From Actinomyces timonensis DSM 23838 (lineage in GTDB: Bacteria > Actinomycetota > Actinomycetes > Actinomycetales > Actinomycetaceae): a DNA stretch of 64,000 nucleotides. The notes beneath the pieces are model-generated. The model did no database searches, was not told the DNA's origin, and saw nothing but the letters and a program-made list of their open reading frames with translations. Shown in pieces: positions 1 to 10,678 of this stretch. Made by a program: the position numbers and the translations under genes. The stretch covers positions 409,424 to 473,423 of the forward strand of contig NZ_JH806633.1 in the NCBI RefSeq assembly GCF_000295095.1, given 5' to 3'. Each line of letters begins with the position of its first letter. Within the stretch, counting starts at the first letter, position 1.

Positions 1-366
1 GCCCCAGGCCCGTCCTCGGTACCGAGGGGCGCCACCACGGGCGCGCGGAGCAGGAGTTGCACGCTCGGAACGCGAGGGCTCCGACTTTTCGTTGGAATTG
101 CGTAGGCGTCGCACGCGCGGGAAATCTCCCGTGTGCATCCGGGCTTCGAATGCACACGGGAGACTCAACGGCTCGAGGTCGCTTCGCGTGATTCCAACGT
201 TTTGGATCTCGCGGTCTCCTCTGAGCGTGCAACTCCGCGCCTCGGCGGGTGCCGGCAACGGGCCGACGTTGCCGCGGCTCTCGAATGGCGAGTCGATATG
301 CCGTCCCACCCGGGTGCCCCGATCCCGGCATGCGGTGGGGGAGCCGGGCCCCGCCGCGCGCTGACC
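1..366. other. Non-coding start of window
   Basis: I see no convincing gene in this stretch. The two open frames here (about 90 codons each) overlap each other, lack ribosome sites and have arginine-rich compositions typical of chance frames in GC-rich DNA. A perfect 14-bp palindrome (CCTCGGTACCGAGG) sits at 14-27 and could belong to the end of a gene outside the window. The rest is dominated by the fold-back element annotated separately at 53-236. Confidence 0.6.
53..236. repeat. Large nested fold-back (imperfect long hairpin)
   Basis: Three pairs of inverted arms share almost the same centre (about position 144). The outer arms are 53-66 (GGAGTTGCACGCTC) and 223-236, a perfect 14-bp match. 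The middle arms are 90-98 (CGTTGGAAT) and 191-199, perfect over 9 bp. The inner arms are 125-138 (TCTCCCGTGTGCAT) and 150-163, perfect over 14 bp, with an 11-base loop. The sequence between the arms pairs only partly. The whole could fold into one roughly 184-base hairpin. It could be a miniature inverted-repeat element, a structured RNA, or a transcription end; the sequence does not decide between these. Confidence 0.7.
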
Positions 367-372
367 TATGCT
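367..372 (+). promoter_or_regulatory. -10 element, DAHP synthase
   Basis: TATGCT lies 7 bases before a GTG at 380 and 10 before an ATG at 383. No Shine-Dalgarno is present. The ATG at 368 falls inside this element and is therefore an unlikely start. Confidence 0.5.
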
Positions 373-379
373 GACCGGC

Positions 380-1732
380 GTGATGAACGAGCTTGAGGCC
401 CCCGCCAGCCCCGGCACCTGGCGGGACCGGCCCGCCGCGCAGCAGCCCACCTACCCGGACCCCGAGGCCCTGGCCGCCGTCGGCACCGACCTGCGCTCCC
501 GCCCCCCGCTCGTCTTCGCCGGCGAGGTCGACTCCCTGCGCGAGCGCATGGCCGAGGCCGCCGAGGGCCGCGCCTTCGCCCTCATGGGCGGGGACTGCGC
601 CGAGTCCTTCGACGGCAACACCGCCACCGACATCCGCCTCAAGGTCCAGACCATCCTCCAGATGGCCGCCGTCCTCACCTACGGCGCCTCCATGCCCATC
701 ATCAAGATCGGGCGCATGGCCGGCCAGTACGCCAAGCCCCGCAGCGCGGACACCGAGACCCGCGACGGCCTCACCCTGCCCGCCTACCGCGGCGACTCCG
801 TCAACAGCCACGACTTCACCCCCGAGGCCCGCACCCCCGACCCCGCCCGCATGCTCGACGCCTACCTGCGCAGCGGCACCACCCTCAACCTCATCCGCGC
901 CTTCACGATGGGCGGCTACGCCGACCTGCGCGAGGTCCACTCCTGGAACCGCGGCTTCACCGACAACCCCGCCTACAAGCGCTTCGAGGCCTTCGCCGAG
1001 GAGATCGACCGCGCCATGCGGTTCATGGAGGCCGCCGGGGTCGACTTCGACGCCCTCAAGCAGGTCGACTTCTACGCCGCTCACGAGGCCCTCCTCCTGG
1101 AATACGAGGACGCCATGACCCGGCGCGACTCGCGCACCGGCGACCTCTACGGCACCAGCGCCCACCTGCTGTGGATCGGCGAGCGCACTCGCGGCGCCGA
1201 CGACGCCCACGCCGCCCTCCTGGCCGGCATCCGCAACCCCATCGGCGTCAAGCTCGGCCCCACCACCACGCCCGCCGAGCTCACCTCCCTCATCGACCGG
1301 CTCAACCCCGAGGGCGAGCCCGGCCGTTTCACCGTCATCACCCGCATGGGATCGGGGCGCATCCGCGACGCCCTGCCGCCCCTCGTCGAGGCCGCCCGCG
1401 CCGACGGGCGCCCCGTCACATGGATCACCGACCCCATGCACGGCAACACCATCACCTCCGACAACGGCTACAAGACCCGCCGTTTCGAGGCGATCATGGA
1501 TGAGGTCCGCGGCTTCTTCGAGGTCCACCGCTCGCTGGGCACCGTGCCCGGCGGCATCCACGTCGAGCTCACCGGAGGCGACGTCACCGAGGTCCTCGGC
1601 GGCGGCGAGCAGATCGACGAAGCCGGTCTCGCCGAGCGCTACGAGACCCTCGTCGACCCCCGCCTCAACCACCAGCAGTCCCTCGAGATGGCCTTCGAGG
1701 TCGCCGAGATGCTCCAGGCCCTGCGTGCCTGA
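380..1732 (+). CDS. aroG: 3-deoxy-7-phosphoheptulonate synthase, class II
   Basis: This enzyme condenses phosphoenolpyruvate and erythrose 4-phosphate, the first step of the shikimate pathway. It is the class II (AroAII) type known from Actinobacteria and plants. The protein is about 450 residues, normal for the class. Recognisable segments are PAAQQPTYPD near the N-terminus, LMGGDCAESF (the conserved cysteine region), RMAGQYAKPRS, SHLLWIGERTRG-like sequence in the middle, and WITDPMHGNT and GGIHVELTGGDVTE near the C-terminus. The start is uncertain. A GTG at 380 directly followed by ATG at 383 sits 7 bases after a -10 element, suggesting a leaderless message, whereas the upstream ATG at 368 overlaps that element. 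Proximity to a PASTA kinase and a polyprenyl synthetase matches the mycobacterial aroG-pknL-idsA2 region. Confidence 0.95.
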   Translation: MMNELEAPASPGTWRDRPAAQQPTYPDPEALAAVGTDLRSRPPLVFAGEVDSLRERMAEAAEGRAFALMGGDCAESFDGNTATDIRLKVQTILQMAAVLTYGASMPIIKIGRMAGQYAKPRSADTETRDGLTLPAYRGDSVNSHDFTPEARTPDPARMLDAYLRSGTTLNLIRAFTMGGYADLREVHSWNRGFTDNPAYKRFEAFAEEIDRAMRFMEAAGVDFDALKQVDFYAAHEALLLEYEDAMTRRDSRTGDLYGTSAHLLWIGERTRGADDAHAALLAGIRNPIGVKLGPTTTPAELTSLIDRLNPEGEPGRFTVITRMGSGRIRDALPPLVEAARADGRPVTWITDPMHGNTITSDNGYKTRRFEAIMDEVRGFFEVHRSLGTVPGGIHVELTGGDVTEVLGGGEQIDEAGLAERYETLVDPRLNHQQSLEMAFEVAEMLQALRA

Positions 1733-1799
1733 GCGGCCCCCAAGGTCTCGAAGGGGACAAGGCTTCGCCCTCAGCGCCGGGAAACGGCAGGCCACCCGG

Positions 1800-1805
1800 T
1801 AGCCT
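1800..1805 (+). promoter_or_regulatory. -10 element, HEAT-like protein gene
   Basis: TAGCCT is followed by 6 bases and then the ATG at 1812, the leaderless arrangement seen repeatedly in this window. Confidence 0.55.
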
Positions 1806-1811
1806 CGCCCC

Positions 1812-4800
1812 ATGACCCTTCCCGACGCCGAATCCCTGGCTCGGCAGTTGCCCTCCCTCCCGCACGTCGAGCGCGTGCGCGCCCTCGTGCGCCTCGCCCG
1901 CGACCACGCTGCCGACCCCGCCCTCGGCCCCCTCCTCGACGCGCTCGCCGCCCGCTCCGACTACCACGCCGGCCTCGCCCTCGCCGCGGCCAGGGCCGCC
2001 GGCGACGCCGAGCGCGTGCGCGCCCTCAGCCACGCCGCCGTCCCCGGCACCGACGACCTCGCCACCCGCTACCTCTGCCTGCCCCTGGAGCAGCGCCGCG
2101 CCCTGGAGCACCGCATCCGCGCCACGCGCCGCACCGACATGGCCGCCATCCTCCTCGGCCTGCCCCTGGCCGACGCCGACCGCGCCCGCCTGCTCGCCTC
2201 CGCCGACGAGCCCACCGCCCGCTCCCTCATCCCCGACCTCGGCGACCTCCTGCCCAGCCTCGCCCCACTGGCCCGCCGCCACCCCGGAGTCGTCCTCGAC
2301 GAGCTCGCCCGCCGTCTCGAGGGCGCCGCCCCCATCCAGCGCGACCACGCCTGGGCCTGGGCCCGCACCGCCTACGCCCCGCTCGCCGCCAGCCTCCCCG
2401 GCGGGCTCATCGCCCTGCTGCTGACCGCCGGCCCCACGCGCGTCATCCCCGACGGCCTCGACCCCCACCTCGGGTGCCTCCTGCGCCACAACCCCCGCGC
2501 CGTCGCCTGCCTGCTGGCCCGCGCGCCCCACGACGTCGGCCAGCGCCACCTCACCACCGCCAGCGCCCGCCTGGTCAAGAGCCTCCACCGCTCCCTCCAC
2601 CTGCTCACCGTCCCCGAGCGCATCGCCCTGGCCCGCGCCGGGCGCGACGACGACGGCCGCCTCGCCGCCATCCTCGCCGCCCTGGCCCCCCGGGATCGCG
2701 AGGAGGTCCTCGACGGCGCCCTCGACGGCGTCGACACCACCCGCCGCCACTACTCCGAGGCGCTCCTGGAGGTCCTGCCGCGCGCCCGACGCCAGCGCGA
2801 GGCACGGCGCATGGCCTCCCTCCCCGAATTCGCCAGCGCCCTCGGCCAACTCGCCATCGCCGGCTTCCTCGCCCCGGATCAGGCAGCATTCCTAGCCGGC
2901 CCCCGCCTCCACGCGCTCGGCGCCGAGGAGCGCGGGCAAGCATGGAGCGCCCTCATCTGCTCGGCTGGGCGCAGTCGCGACGCCGATGCCCTCACCCAGG
3001 TCCTCCTGCGCCTGGGCGCCCTCGACCACGAGCAGGACGTGGTGAGGCTCATCGTCGCCCGCGCGCTCGCCTCCATCCCCCTGTCCGTCCTGTCCCGCTG
3101 CCCACTGACACCCCTCGAGGGCTTCATCCGGGCGGCCCTGCGCGCCCAGGACGCCTCCACCGCCACCCAGTGGACGCTGCAGAGCCTCGCCTGGAGCCTC
3201 ACCGACCACGCTGTGTCCACCGGGGATGCCCCCTCGGGCCCGGCCCGGCTCCTCGCGGCCGCGGTCGGCGACGAGCCCCACCTCTGGCACCCGCCGCTGA
3301 CCCCCGGGCGGGCCCTCTCCCTGGCCGTCATCGACGCCCTCGCCAAGCGCCTCGGCGAAGAATCGCTCGCGGGCGAGTGCGGGCTCCTCCTCGACCTCCA
3401 CTCCGCGCTCGGCCGCCAGGCGGGCGGCAGCCCCCTCCTCGACTCCCTGCTCGTGGCGGCCCTCGGCTCCCCGGTCGCCGCCGACCGCCAGGGGGCCGCC
3501 GTCGCCTGGCTCGCCGACCCCGCCACCCGCGGGGAGAAGGTCGCCGAGCTCGTGCGCCGCGATGAGTCCTTCGCCGCCCTGCGCCCCGTCACCGAGGCCA
3601 TCAGCAGCGCGCGGCAGGACCTCGTCGGGATCCTCTTCCTCGACCGCCCCCTGCGGGGCCGCTTCTGGCACCGCGAGCACACCTACCTCGCGCTCCTGCC
3701 CGCGGGCCCCCACGGCTGGGACCCCGAGCACCTCGCTGCCTACGCCGACGCCCTGCGCCGCCGTATCGACGCGCGCGCCACCACCCGCGCCGAGCGCCAC
3801 CGCGCCCTGACCACCCTCGCGCGCATCCCCACCACCACCGTCACCGACCTGCGCCCCTGGCTCGACGCCGACGCCCCCGACACCCGCGCCTCCGCCCTCG
3901 AGGCCCTCGCGCACCTGTCCGACCCCGAGGCCGCCCTGCGCAAGATCGTGCGCCACGCCGGGGGCGACCATGCCTGTGCCGCCTTCGACGGCGCCATGGC
4001 CTGCGCCGCCAGGCTCGACCCCGCCACCGCCTCCAAGATCCTCACCGGCGCGCTGGCCGGCCCCATCCGCATGAGCGCCCGCAAGGAGGCCCTGCGCGTC
4101 CTCGCCCGCCTCCACCGCCCCGCGGATCTGCCCACGCTGATCGGCGCCGCCATGGCCCGCGACACCCGCCCCGACGTGCGCCTGGCCGCCGCCCGCGCCA
4201 TGATCGCCTGGCTCGACGCCCCCGAGGCCTGGACGATCCTCGCCCACGTCGCCACCGAGGGCCGCGACGCCGCCCTCGCCCTGGCCTCCACCTCCCCCCG
4301 GCAGATCGCCGACCGCCACCGCCTGCGCTACGCCCGCCTCCTCCTGGCGGCCGCCCGCGAGCCCGAGCTCATCGCCGCGCTGGGGGAGTGGAGCGACGTC
4401 CTGCCGGACCTGCCCAGCCTCCTGGAGGACATCGTGCGCGACGGCGCCCCCGCCGAGTCCGCCGCCGCGATCGGCGCGATCGCCCGGCACTCCTCGCGCT
4501 CCGCCGACTGGAGCGGGCACCTGGCCGTCCTGCGCGGGCTCGCGGGCGGCGCCGCGGACGAGGCCGAGCCCAACGCCCAGGCCGAGGCCGACCTTCCCCA
4601 CCTGCGCCGCCTGCAGTGCCTGGCGGCCGCCATGATCCCCGACGACGGCGCCTCCCTGCGCTGGCACCGCGACCACCTGGAGGCCATGAGCGCCCAGCTC
4701 GAGGGCCTCGACCGCACCGCCTGCCCGCCCACCGCCCCCTGGGCGAGCCGCCTGGCCGCCACCGAGTGGGAGGACGAGGCGGCCTGCCTGGCCTCCCTGG

Positions 4801-5108
4801 AGCGCCTGGCCGGCGCCGTTGACGACGCGAGCCTTGCCGGGGAGCTCGCCGCCACGACGAGCGCGGCCCTGGAGCGCGCCCGCCGACTCCGGCTCCTGCC
4901 CGAGTCCGGCCTCCCCGTGTCCGCCGCCGACGCCCTCATGGACCGGGAGGACGCCGCAGGCGCCGCGCTCGCCCTGGCCATCGTCATAGCGCAGGGTCGG
5001 GCGCTCGGCTGGCCGGAGCCCTGGCGCGATCGCCTGCGCGAGCTGCGGGGAAGCGCCACGGGGATCGTCGCCCTCCTGGCGCGGCGGGCGCGCACGAGCG
5101 CCACCTGA
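1812..5108 (+). CDS. Large HEAT-like alpha-helical repeat protein
   Basis: This 1098-residue protein has no signal peptide and no membrane segment, so it is probably cytoplasmic. It consists almost wholly of alanine- and leucine-rich amphipathic helices in pairs. Examples are the stretches around residues 690-720 (ALEALAHLSDPEAALRKI) and 760-800 (ALRVLARLHRPADLPTL, then VRLAAARAMIAWLDAPEAW), which look like degenerate HEAT repeats. I recognise no catalytic motif. Comparable very long HEAT-like proteins of unknown role occur in Actinobacteria. It lies between the DAHP synthase and, convergently, the PASTA kinase. A scaffold or protein-binding role is an inference from the fold only. Confidence 0.75.
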   Translation: MTLPDAESLARQLPSLPHVERVRALVRLARDHAADPALGPLLDALAARSDYHAGLALAAARAAGDAERVRALSHAAVPGTDDLATRYLCLPLEQRRALEHRIRATRRTDMAAILLGLPLADADRARLLASADEPTARSLIPDLGDLLPSLAPLARRHPGVVLDELARRLEGAAPIQRDHAWAWARTAYAPLAASLPGGLIALLLTAGPTRVIPDGLDPHLGCLLRHNPRAVACLLARAPHDVGQRHLTTASARLVKSLHRSLHLLTVPERIALARAGRDDDGRLAAILAALAPRDREEVLDGALDGVDTTRRHYSEALLEVLPRARRQREARRMASLPEFASALGQLAIAGFLAPDQAAFLAGPRLHALGAEERGQAWSALICSAGRSRDADALTQVLLRLGALDHEQDVVRLIVARALASIPLSVLSRCPLTPLEGFIRAALRAQDASTATQWTLQSLAWSLTDHAVSTGDAPSGPARLLAAAVGDEPHLWHPPLTPGRALSLAVIDALAKRLGEESLAGECGLLLDLHSALGRQAGGSPLLDSLLVAALGSPVAADRQGAAVAWLADPATRGEKVAELVRRDESFAALRPVTEAISSARQDLVGILFLDRPLRGRFWHREHTYLALLPAGPHGWDPEHLAAYADALRRRIDARATTRAERHRALTTLARIPTTTVTDLRPWLDADAPDTRASALEALAHLSDPEAALRKIVRHAGGDHACAAFDGAMACAARLDPATASKILTGALAGPIRMSARKEALRVLARLHRPADLPTLIGAAMARDTRPDVRLAAARAMIAWLDAPEAWTILAHVATEGRDAALALASTSPRQIADRHRLRYARLLLAAAREPELIAALGEWSDVLPDLPSLLEDIVRDGAPAESAAAIGAIARHSSRSADWSGHLAVLRGLAGGAADEAEPNAQAEADLPHLRRLQCLAAAMIPDDGASLRWHRDHLEAMSAQLEGLDRTACPPTAPWASRLAATEWEDEAACLASLERLAGAVDDASLAGELAATTSAALERARRLRLLPESGLPVSAADALMDREDAAGAALALAIVIAQGRALGWPEPWRDRLRELRGSATGIVALLARRARTSAT

Positions 5109-5184
5109 CCCGGCGGGCGCTGCCCGGCTGAGCCCGGCCGCGGCGCCGCGCCGAGCCCTGCCGAGCCCGCCGTCAAGCGCGGCC

Positions 5185-7440
5185 TCACTTGATGTGGACG
5201 ACCACCTTCGAGCCCTCCGCGGCCTGCTCGCCCTTGGCGGGCTTGGTGTAATCGGCCTCGCCGAAGACAAGGCCTGTCCAGGCCTTGTCCACCTCCACCT
5301 CGAAGCCGGCGTCCTTGAGGGCCTTCTTCGCCTCGCTCTCGGACTTCCCCGTCACATCGGGGACCGTCACCATCTTCGGCCCCTGCGAGATGACGATCGC
5401 CACGGAGTCGCCCTTGTAGACGCCGCTGGCGCCCTTTTTCGGCGACTGCGAGATGACATGGCCCTCCTCGACCGACTTGTCGTTCGCCCTCGTGGGGGTG
5501 CTCATCTCCAGGCCAGCGTCCTTGAGCGCCTTGCGGGCCTCCTCCTCGGTCTTGCCGACGACGTCGGGCACCTTGGCCGAGGCGCGGCCCTTGGAGATCG
5601 TGATGTTGACGGTCGATCCCTTGTCGAGGGACTGGCCCGCGGCCGGATCAGTGGAGATCACCATGCCGGTGGCCACGGACGAGGAGTAGTCCTTCGAGGT
5701 CTGGCCGACCGTCAGGCCGGCGTCGATGATCGCGGTCTGGGCGTCGTGCTCGGTCTTGCCGACGACGTCCGGGACGGTCTTCTGCTCGACGCCGAGGGAG
5801 ACGACGGTCTGGATGCGCGCGCCCACGGTCACCGAGGTGCCGCCCGCGGGCGTGGCCGAGATGACCGTGCCGGCCGGGACCGAGTCGGAGTAGGCGGTGG
5901 TCGGCTCGACCCACACCAGGTCCGCGCCGGAGACGGCGGCGCTGGCCTCCTCGGCGGTCATGCCCTCGATCCTGGGCACGCTGACCCGGCGGCCGGGGCC
6001 GGCGAGGAAGTACCAGGCGCCCGTGCCGCCCAGCGCGCTGAGGACGGCGAGCGCGCCGCCTGTGATGAGGAGGCGGCGCCCGAGGAGCCCGGCCGCGCGG
6101 GCGTCGGGGTCCTCCTCGCCGTTGGCGTCATCACCGCTGGTCGACGAGATCGAGCCGATCGGCAGGGAGACCGTGCGCATGCCCGCGCTGGAGGTGACGG
6201 CGCTCGGATCGAGGGGGTTGCGGGGCAGACGGACCGTCCGGGAGGCCTCGGCGGGCGTGGCCGCGCTGGCGGAGCCCCCGACGCTGGCAGGACTGGGGGC
6301 ACCGGCCGCGCTCCGCGCGCTCGCCGGGCTCGTCGCGCTGGCCTCGTCGGTCGAATCAGCCGCACGACCTGCGCTGCTGGCGCTGGCGGCACTGGCAGTA
6401 CTGGCGGCGCTGCCACCGCTGTTCGCGCTGCCAGCGTCATCCGGGCTCGTCGGATCCGGGGCACTGCCCGCGCTGCTCGGGGAGAGCGATCCGTCGTCGG
6501 CCCCCGCTCTGTTGGCGCCGTCCGCGCCCGCGACTCCGCCCAGGGCGGCGCCGATGGCCGCGGCGCTGATCGCGGCCGCCGAGGATGCTGGCTCGGCCTC
6601 GCCCACGACCTCCTCGGCCACCTCCCTCACCGCGCGCAGCGCGTCGTCGGCGTTGGCGAGCCGCTCCTGCGGGTCCCGCGCCGTCATCGAGGCGACGAGC
6701 CGATCGACGGGGGCCGGGATCCCCTCGGCGCGCGTCGAGGGCGCGGGGATGTCCTCGTGGACATTGCGGAAGGCTATCTGGATCGGCGTGTCAGCGCTGA
6801 ACGGCTGCTCGCCGGTGAGCAGCTCGAAGAGCATGACCCCCACCGAGTAGACGTCGGCGCGCGGCGTGGAGGCCCCGGAGGTGATGAGCTCGGGGGCCAG
6901 GTAGGCCACCGTCCCCAGGATGTTGCCGGTGGAGGTCTGGGTGGCCTCGGTGACCGCTCGGGCCAGGCCGAAGTCGGCGACCTTCGGCACGGAGCCGTCC
7001 GCCGGCAGCAGGACGTTCTCCGGCTTGATGTCCCGGTGCATGAGCCCGGCGCGGTGCGCGGCGCCCAGGGGGCGCAGCACATGGCTGGTCATCTCCAGGG
7101 CGTCGGCCACCGTCAGCGGTCCGGAGGCGATGTGGTCCCGCAGGGTGGGGCCGGGCACGTACTCCATGATGATGTAGGCGACGCCGTCGATCGCGCCCTG
7201 GTCGTAGACCGCGACGACGCCGGGATTGGACAGTCGCGCGGCGGCGCGGGCCTCGCGGCGGAAGCGGGCGACGAAGTCGGGGGAGTCCGCCAGGTGGGCG
7301 TGCATGAGCTTGAGGGCGACATCGCGCTCGAGGCGGCGGTCGTAGGCCTTGTAGACCGTCGCCATCCCGCCGCGCGCCACGCGCTGGCCGACCTCGTAGC
7401 GAGAGTCGACGATCCGGCCAGTCAGGGGGTCGTGGGACAC
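5185..7440 (-). CDS. pknL: Serine/threonine kinase with four PASTA domains, PknL-type
   Basis: A eukaryotic-like membrane kinase of 751 residues. The kinase domain covers about residues 15-275: the glycine loop is ARGGMATVYKA (about 22-32), the ATP lysine is K44 (VALKLM), the catalytic loop is HRDIKPENVLL, and VADFGLA and YLAPE follow. A long Ala/Ser/Pro-rich linker precedes one membrane helix at about 450-480 (LLITGGALAVLSALGGTGAW). Four extracellular PASTA units follow, each beginning with a form of VPDVVGKT. PASTA units in this family bind peptidoglycan or lipid II, so the kinase probably senses the wall and regulates growth. The name PknL rests on the neighbouring class II DAHP synthase and polyprenyl synthetase, as in mycobacteria and corynebacteria. 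The GTG start lies 6 bases after a TAGAAT -10 element. Confidence 0.93.
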   Translation of the reverse strand: MSHDPLTGRIVDSRYEVGQRVARGGMATVYKAYDRRLERDVALKLMHAHLADSPDFVARFRREARAAARLSNPGVVAVYDQGAIDGVAYIIMEYVPGPTLRDHIASGPLTVADALEMTSHVLRPLGAAHRAGLMHRDIKPENVLLPADGSVPKVADFGLARAVTEATQTSTGNILGTVAYLAPELITSGASTPRADVYSVGVMLFELLTGEQPFSADTPIQIAFRNVHEDIPAPSTRAEGIPAPVDRLVASMTARDPQERLANADDALRAVREVAEEVVGEAEPASSAAAISAAAIGAALGGVAGADGANRAGADDGSLSPSSAGSAPDPTSPDDAGSANSGGSAASTASAASASSAGRAADSTDEASATSPASARSAAGAPSPASVGGSASAATPAEASRTVRLPRNPLDPSAVTSSAGMRTVSLPIGSISSTSGDDANGEEDPDARAAGLLGRRLLITGGALAVLSALGGTGAWYFLAGPGRRVSVPRIEGMTAEEASAAVSGADLVWVEPTTAYSDSVPAGTVISATPAGGTSVTVGARIQTVVSLGVEQKTVPDVVGKTEHDAQTAIIDAGLTVGQTSKDYSSSVATGMVISTDPAAGQSLDKGSTVNITISKGRASAKVPDVVGKTEEEARKALKDAGLEMSTPTRANDKSVEEGHVISQSPKKGASGVYKGDSVAIVISQGPKMVTVPDVTGKSESEAKKALKDAGFEVEVDKAWTGLVFGEADYTKPAKGEQAAEGSKVVVHIK

Positions 7441-7446
7441 GACGGC

Positions 7447-7452
7447 ATTCTA
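7447..7452 (-). promoter_or_regulatory. -10 element, PASTA kinase
   Basis: Read on the minus strand this is TAGAAT, then 6 bases (gccgtc), then the GTG start at 7440. There is no ribosome-binding site, so the message is probably leaderless. Confidence 0.6.
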
Positions 7453-7507
7453 TGGGGCCCGAGCGCCCGCGCCGGACCGCAGCGCCGGGGCGGGCTCCCC
7501 ACGTGGG

Positions 7508-8659
7508 TCAGGCCCTGCGGTCGGTCAGGAGGGAGATGACGGAGGCGAGGTCGGCGAGAGCAGATGCGGACACGCCCGGGCTCGCGGCGGCGAGCGCCTC
7601 CAGGGCCCGGCGCGCCCGCTCGGCGTGCTCGTCGATCCTCTCCTCGTGCGCGGCCCGGGCCCCGCAGTCCTCGATGAGGGCCGCGGCCGCGGCGATCTCG
7701 TCAGCATCGGCCTGGGCGTTGGCCAGCACGCTGCCGAGGAGCGCCCTGCCATCGGCGTCGCAGCGCTGCCAGGCCAGTGCCAGCAGCACCGTCCTCTTGC
7801 CCTCGCGCAGATCATCACCGGCGGGCTTGCCGGTGCGGGCCGGGTCGCCGAAGACGCCGAGCTCGTCGTCGCGCAGTTGGAAGGCGATCCCGGTGGCCTC
7901 GCCCAGTTCCGCGAGCCGGGAGGCGGCCTCGCCCTGGGGAGGGAGCCCGCCCAGGATCGCGCCGATGAGCAGGGGGCGCATGACGGAGTAGCGGGCCGAC
8001 TTGCGGCGCACCACCGCCAGGGCGGCCGCTTCCATTGCCTCGCCGGCGGCAATGTGGTCGGTATCCTCGTCGGGCAGGGGCAGGGACTCGGCCCGCACAT
8101 CCAGGTACTGGCCGAGCGCCACCTCCTCCGTCATGGCGTCGAAGGCGGCCCGCGCCGCCGGACGGGTCGCGGGAGGGCACTGGGCCAGGGCGGCCCCGAG
8201 CTCGGAGCCCGCGGCGGACAGGAGCAGGTCGCCCAGGAGGATCGCCGCGCTGCGGCCGTGCGCCTCGGCGTCGCCGAGCCAGCCGGCTCCCTGGTGCGCG
8301 GCGGCGAAGCGGCGGTGGGCAGCGGGCAGGCCCCGGCGGGTGAGCGCGGCGTCGATGACGTCGTCGTGGATGAGGGCGCTCGCCTGGTAGAGCTCCAGGG
8401 CCGCGCCCAGCCCCGCGCTGGCCCGTCCGGACAGGATCTCCTCGCGGCGCGCGCCCTCGGCCGTGGCGGCCAGGCCGATGGCGGCCAGCACCGCGCGCAT
8501 CCGCTTGCCGCCCCCCAGCAGATCAGCGGCGGCGTCGAGGAGCTCGCGCGCGGCGGGTCCGGCGTCGGCCCACTCGTCCCTCCGCTCGGCGATCGCCTGC
8601 GAGATGCGCTCGTCCACGGCCTGGCGCACGAGGCTCATCGTGCGGTCGATCTGCGTCAT
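7508..8659 (-). CDS. idsA: Polyprenyl diphosphate synthase
   Basis: A trans-prenyltransferase of 383 residues that lengthens isoprenoid diphosphates. The first aspartate-rich motif is LIHDDVIDAALTRRG and the second is FQLRDDELGVFGDP, followed by GDDLREGKRT; both bind the magnesium-diphosphate. Product length cannot be fixed by eye; geranylgeranyl or longer chains for quinones or carotenoids are plausible. The open frame runs upstream to 8950, but the start was set at the ATG ending at 8659 because a TACCCT -10 element lies 6 bases before it and family homology begins nearby. The gene is next to the PASTA kinase, as idsA2 is in mycobacteria. Confidence 0.92.
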   Translation of the reverse strand: MTQIDRTMSLVRQAVDERISQAIAERRDEWADAGPAARELLDAAADLLGGGKRMRAVLAAIGLAATAEGARREEILSGRASAGLGAALELYQASALIHDDVIDAALTRRGLPAAHRRFAAAHQGAGWLGDAEAHGRSAAILLGDLLLSAAGSELGAALAQCPPATRPAARAAFDAMTEEVALGQYLDVRAESLPLPDEDTDHIAAGEAMEAAALAVVRRKSARYSVMRPLLIGAILGGLPPQGEAASRLAELGEATGIAFQLRDDELGVFGDPARTGKPAGDDLREGKRTVLLALAWQRCDADGRALLGSVLANAQADADEIAAAAALIEDCGARAAHEERIDEHAERARRALEALAAASPGVSASALADLASVISLLTDRRA

Positions 8660-8665
8660 GGCGCC

Positions 8666-8671
8666 AGGGTA
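8666..8671 (-). promoter_or_regulatory. -10 element, polyprenyl synthase
   Basis: On the minus strand: TACCCT, 6 bases (ggcgcc), ATG. The spacing supports a leaderless start and the shorter reading frame. Confidence 0.6.
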
Positions 8672-8803
8672 GTGGCATCTCGGCCCGGGACGGGGCGGCG
8701 CACGAGCCGGGACGAGGTAGGGCGGGCTGGAGTGGTCAGGCCGCCGCCCTCGGCGTCGCTGGGGCTGCGCTGGACCGATGCTGAGCGAGCCGGGAATAAA
8801 GGC

Positions 8804-8809
8804 TACAAT
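8804..8809 (+). promoter_or_regulatory. Promoter -10, sigma factor gene
   Basis: TACAAT is a near-consensus -10 box in an AT-richer patch. The -35 region 17 bases upstream (CTGAGC, 8781-8786) is weak. The transcript would have a leader of about 110 bases before the GTG at 8925, unlike the leaderless genes nearby. Confidence 0.6.
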
Positions 8810-8924
8810 CTCGGGGTTGCCCGCTGCGATGGTGGTGGACTGCGCCCGCTTCCCTGCATGGAGATGAGGGGGATGCGCGGGGCTGGCCCGCCGCCGAGCA
8901 GATTCCCCACGTGAAAGGTGCCCC

Positions 8925-10595
<1,671 letters not shown>

Positions 10596-10678
10596 CCTCC
10601 GGACGCGGTCGGCGTGGCGAGGGCAACTGACCTGCCGTGTTCTGGACGCTGGGCGGTGGTCCGGGGGAGGATGGGGGC

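Noticed and set aside
92-396. Two overlapping short frames before the DAHP synthase
   Set aside because: They run through the fold-back arms, are Arg-rich and lack start signals; the inverted repeats explain the sequence better.
8858-8914. An 18-codon frame in the sigA leader (starts MEMRGMRG)
   Set aside because: It has no ribosome site, does not overlap the sigA start, and other small frames are equally likely in this leader.
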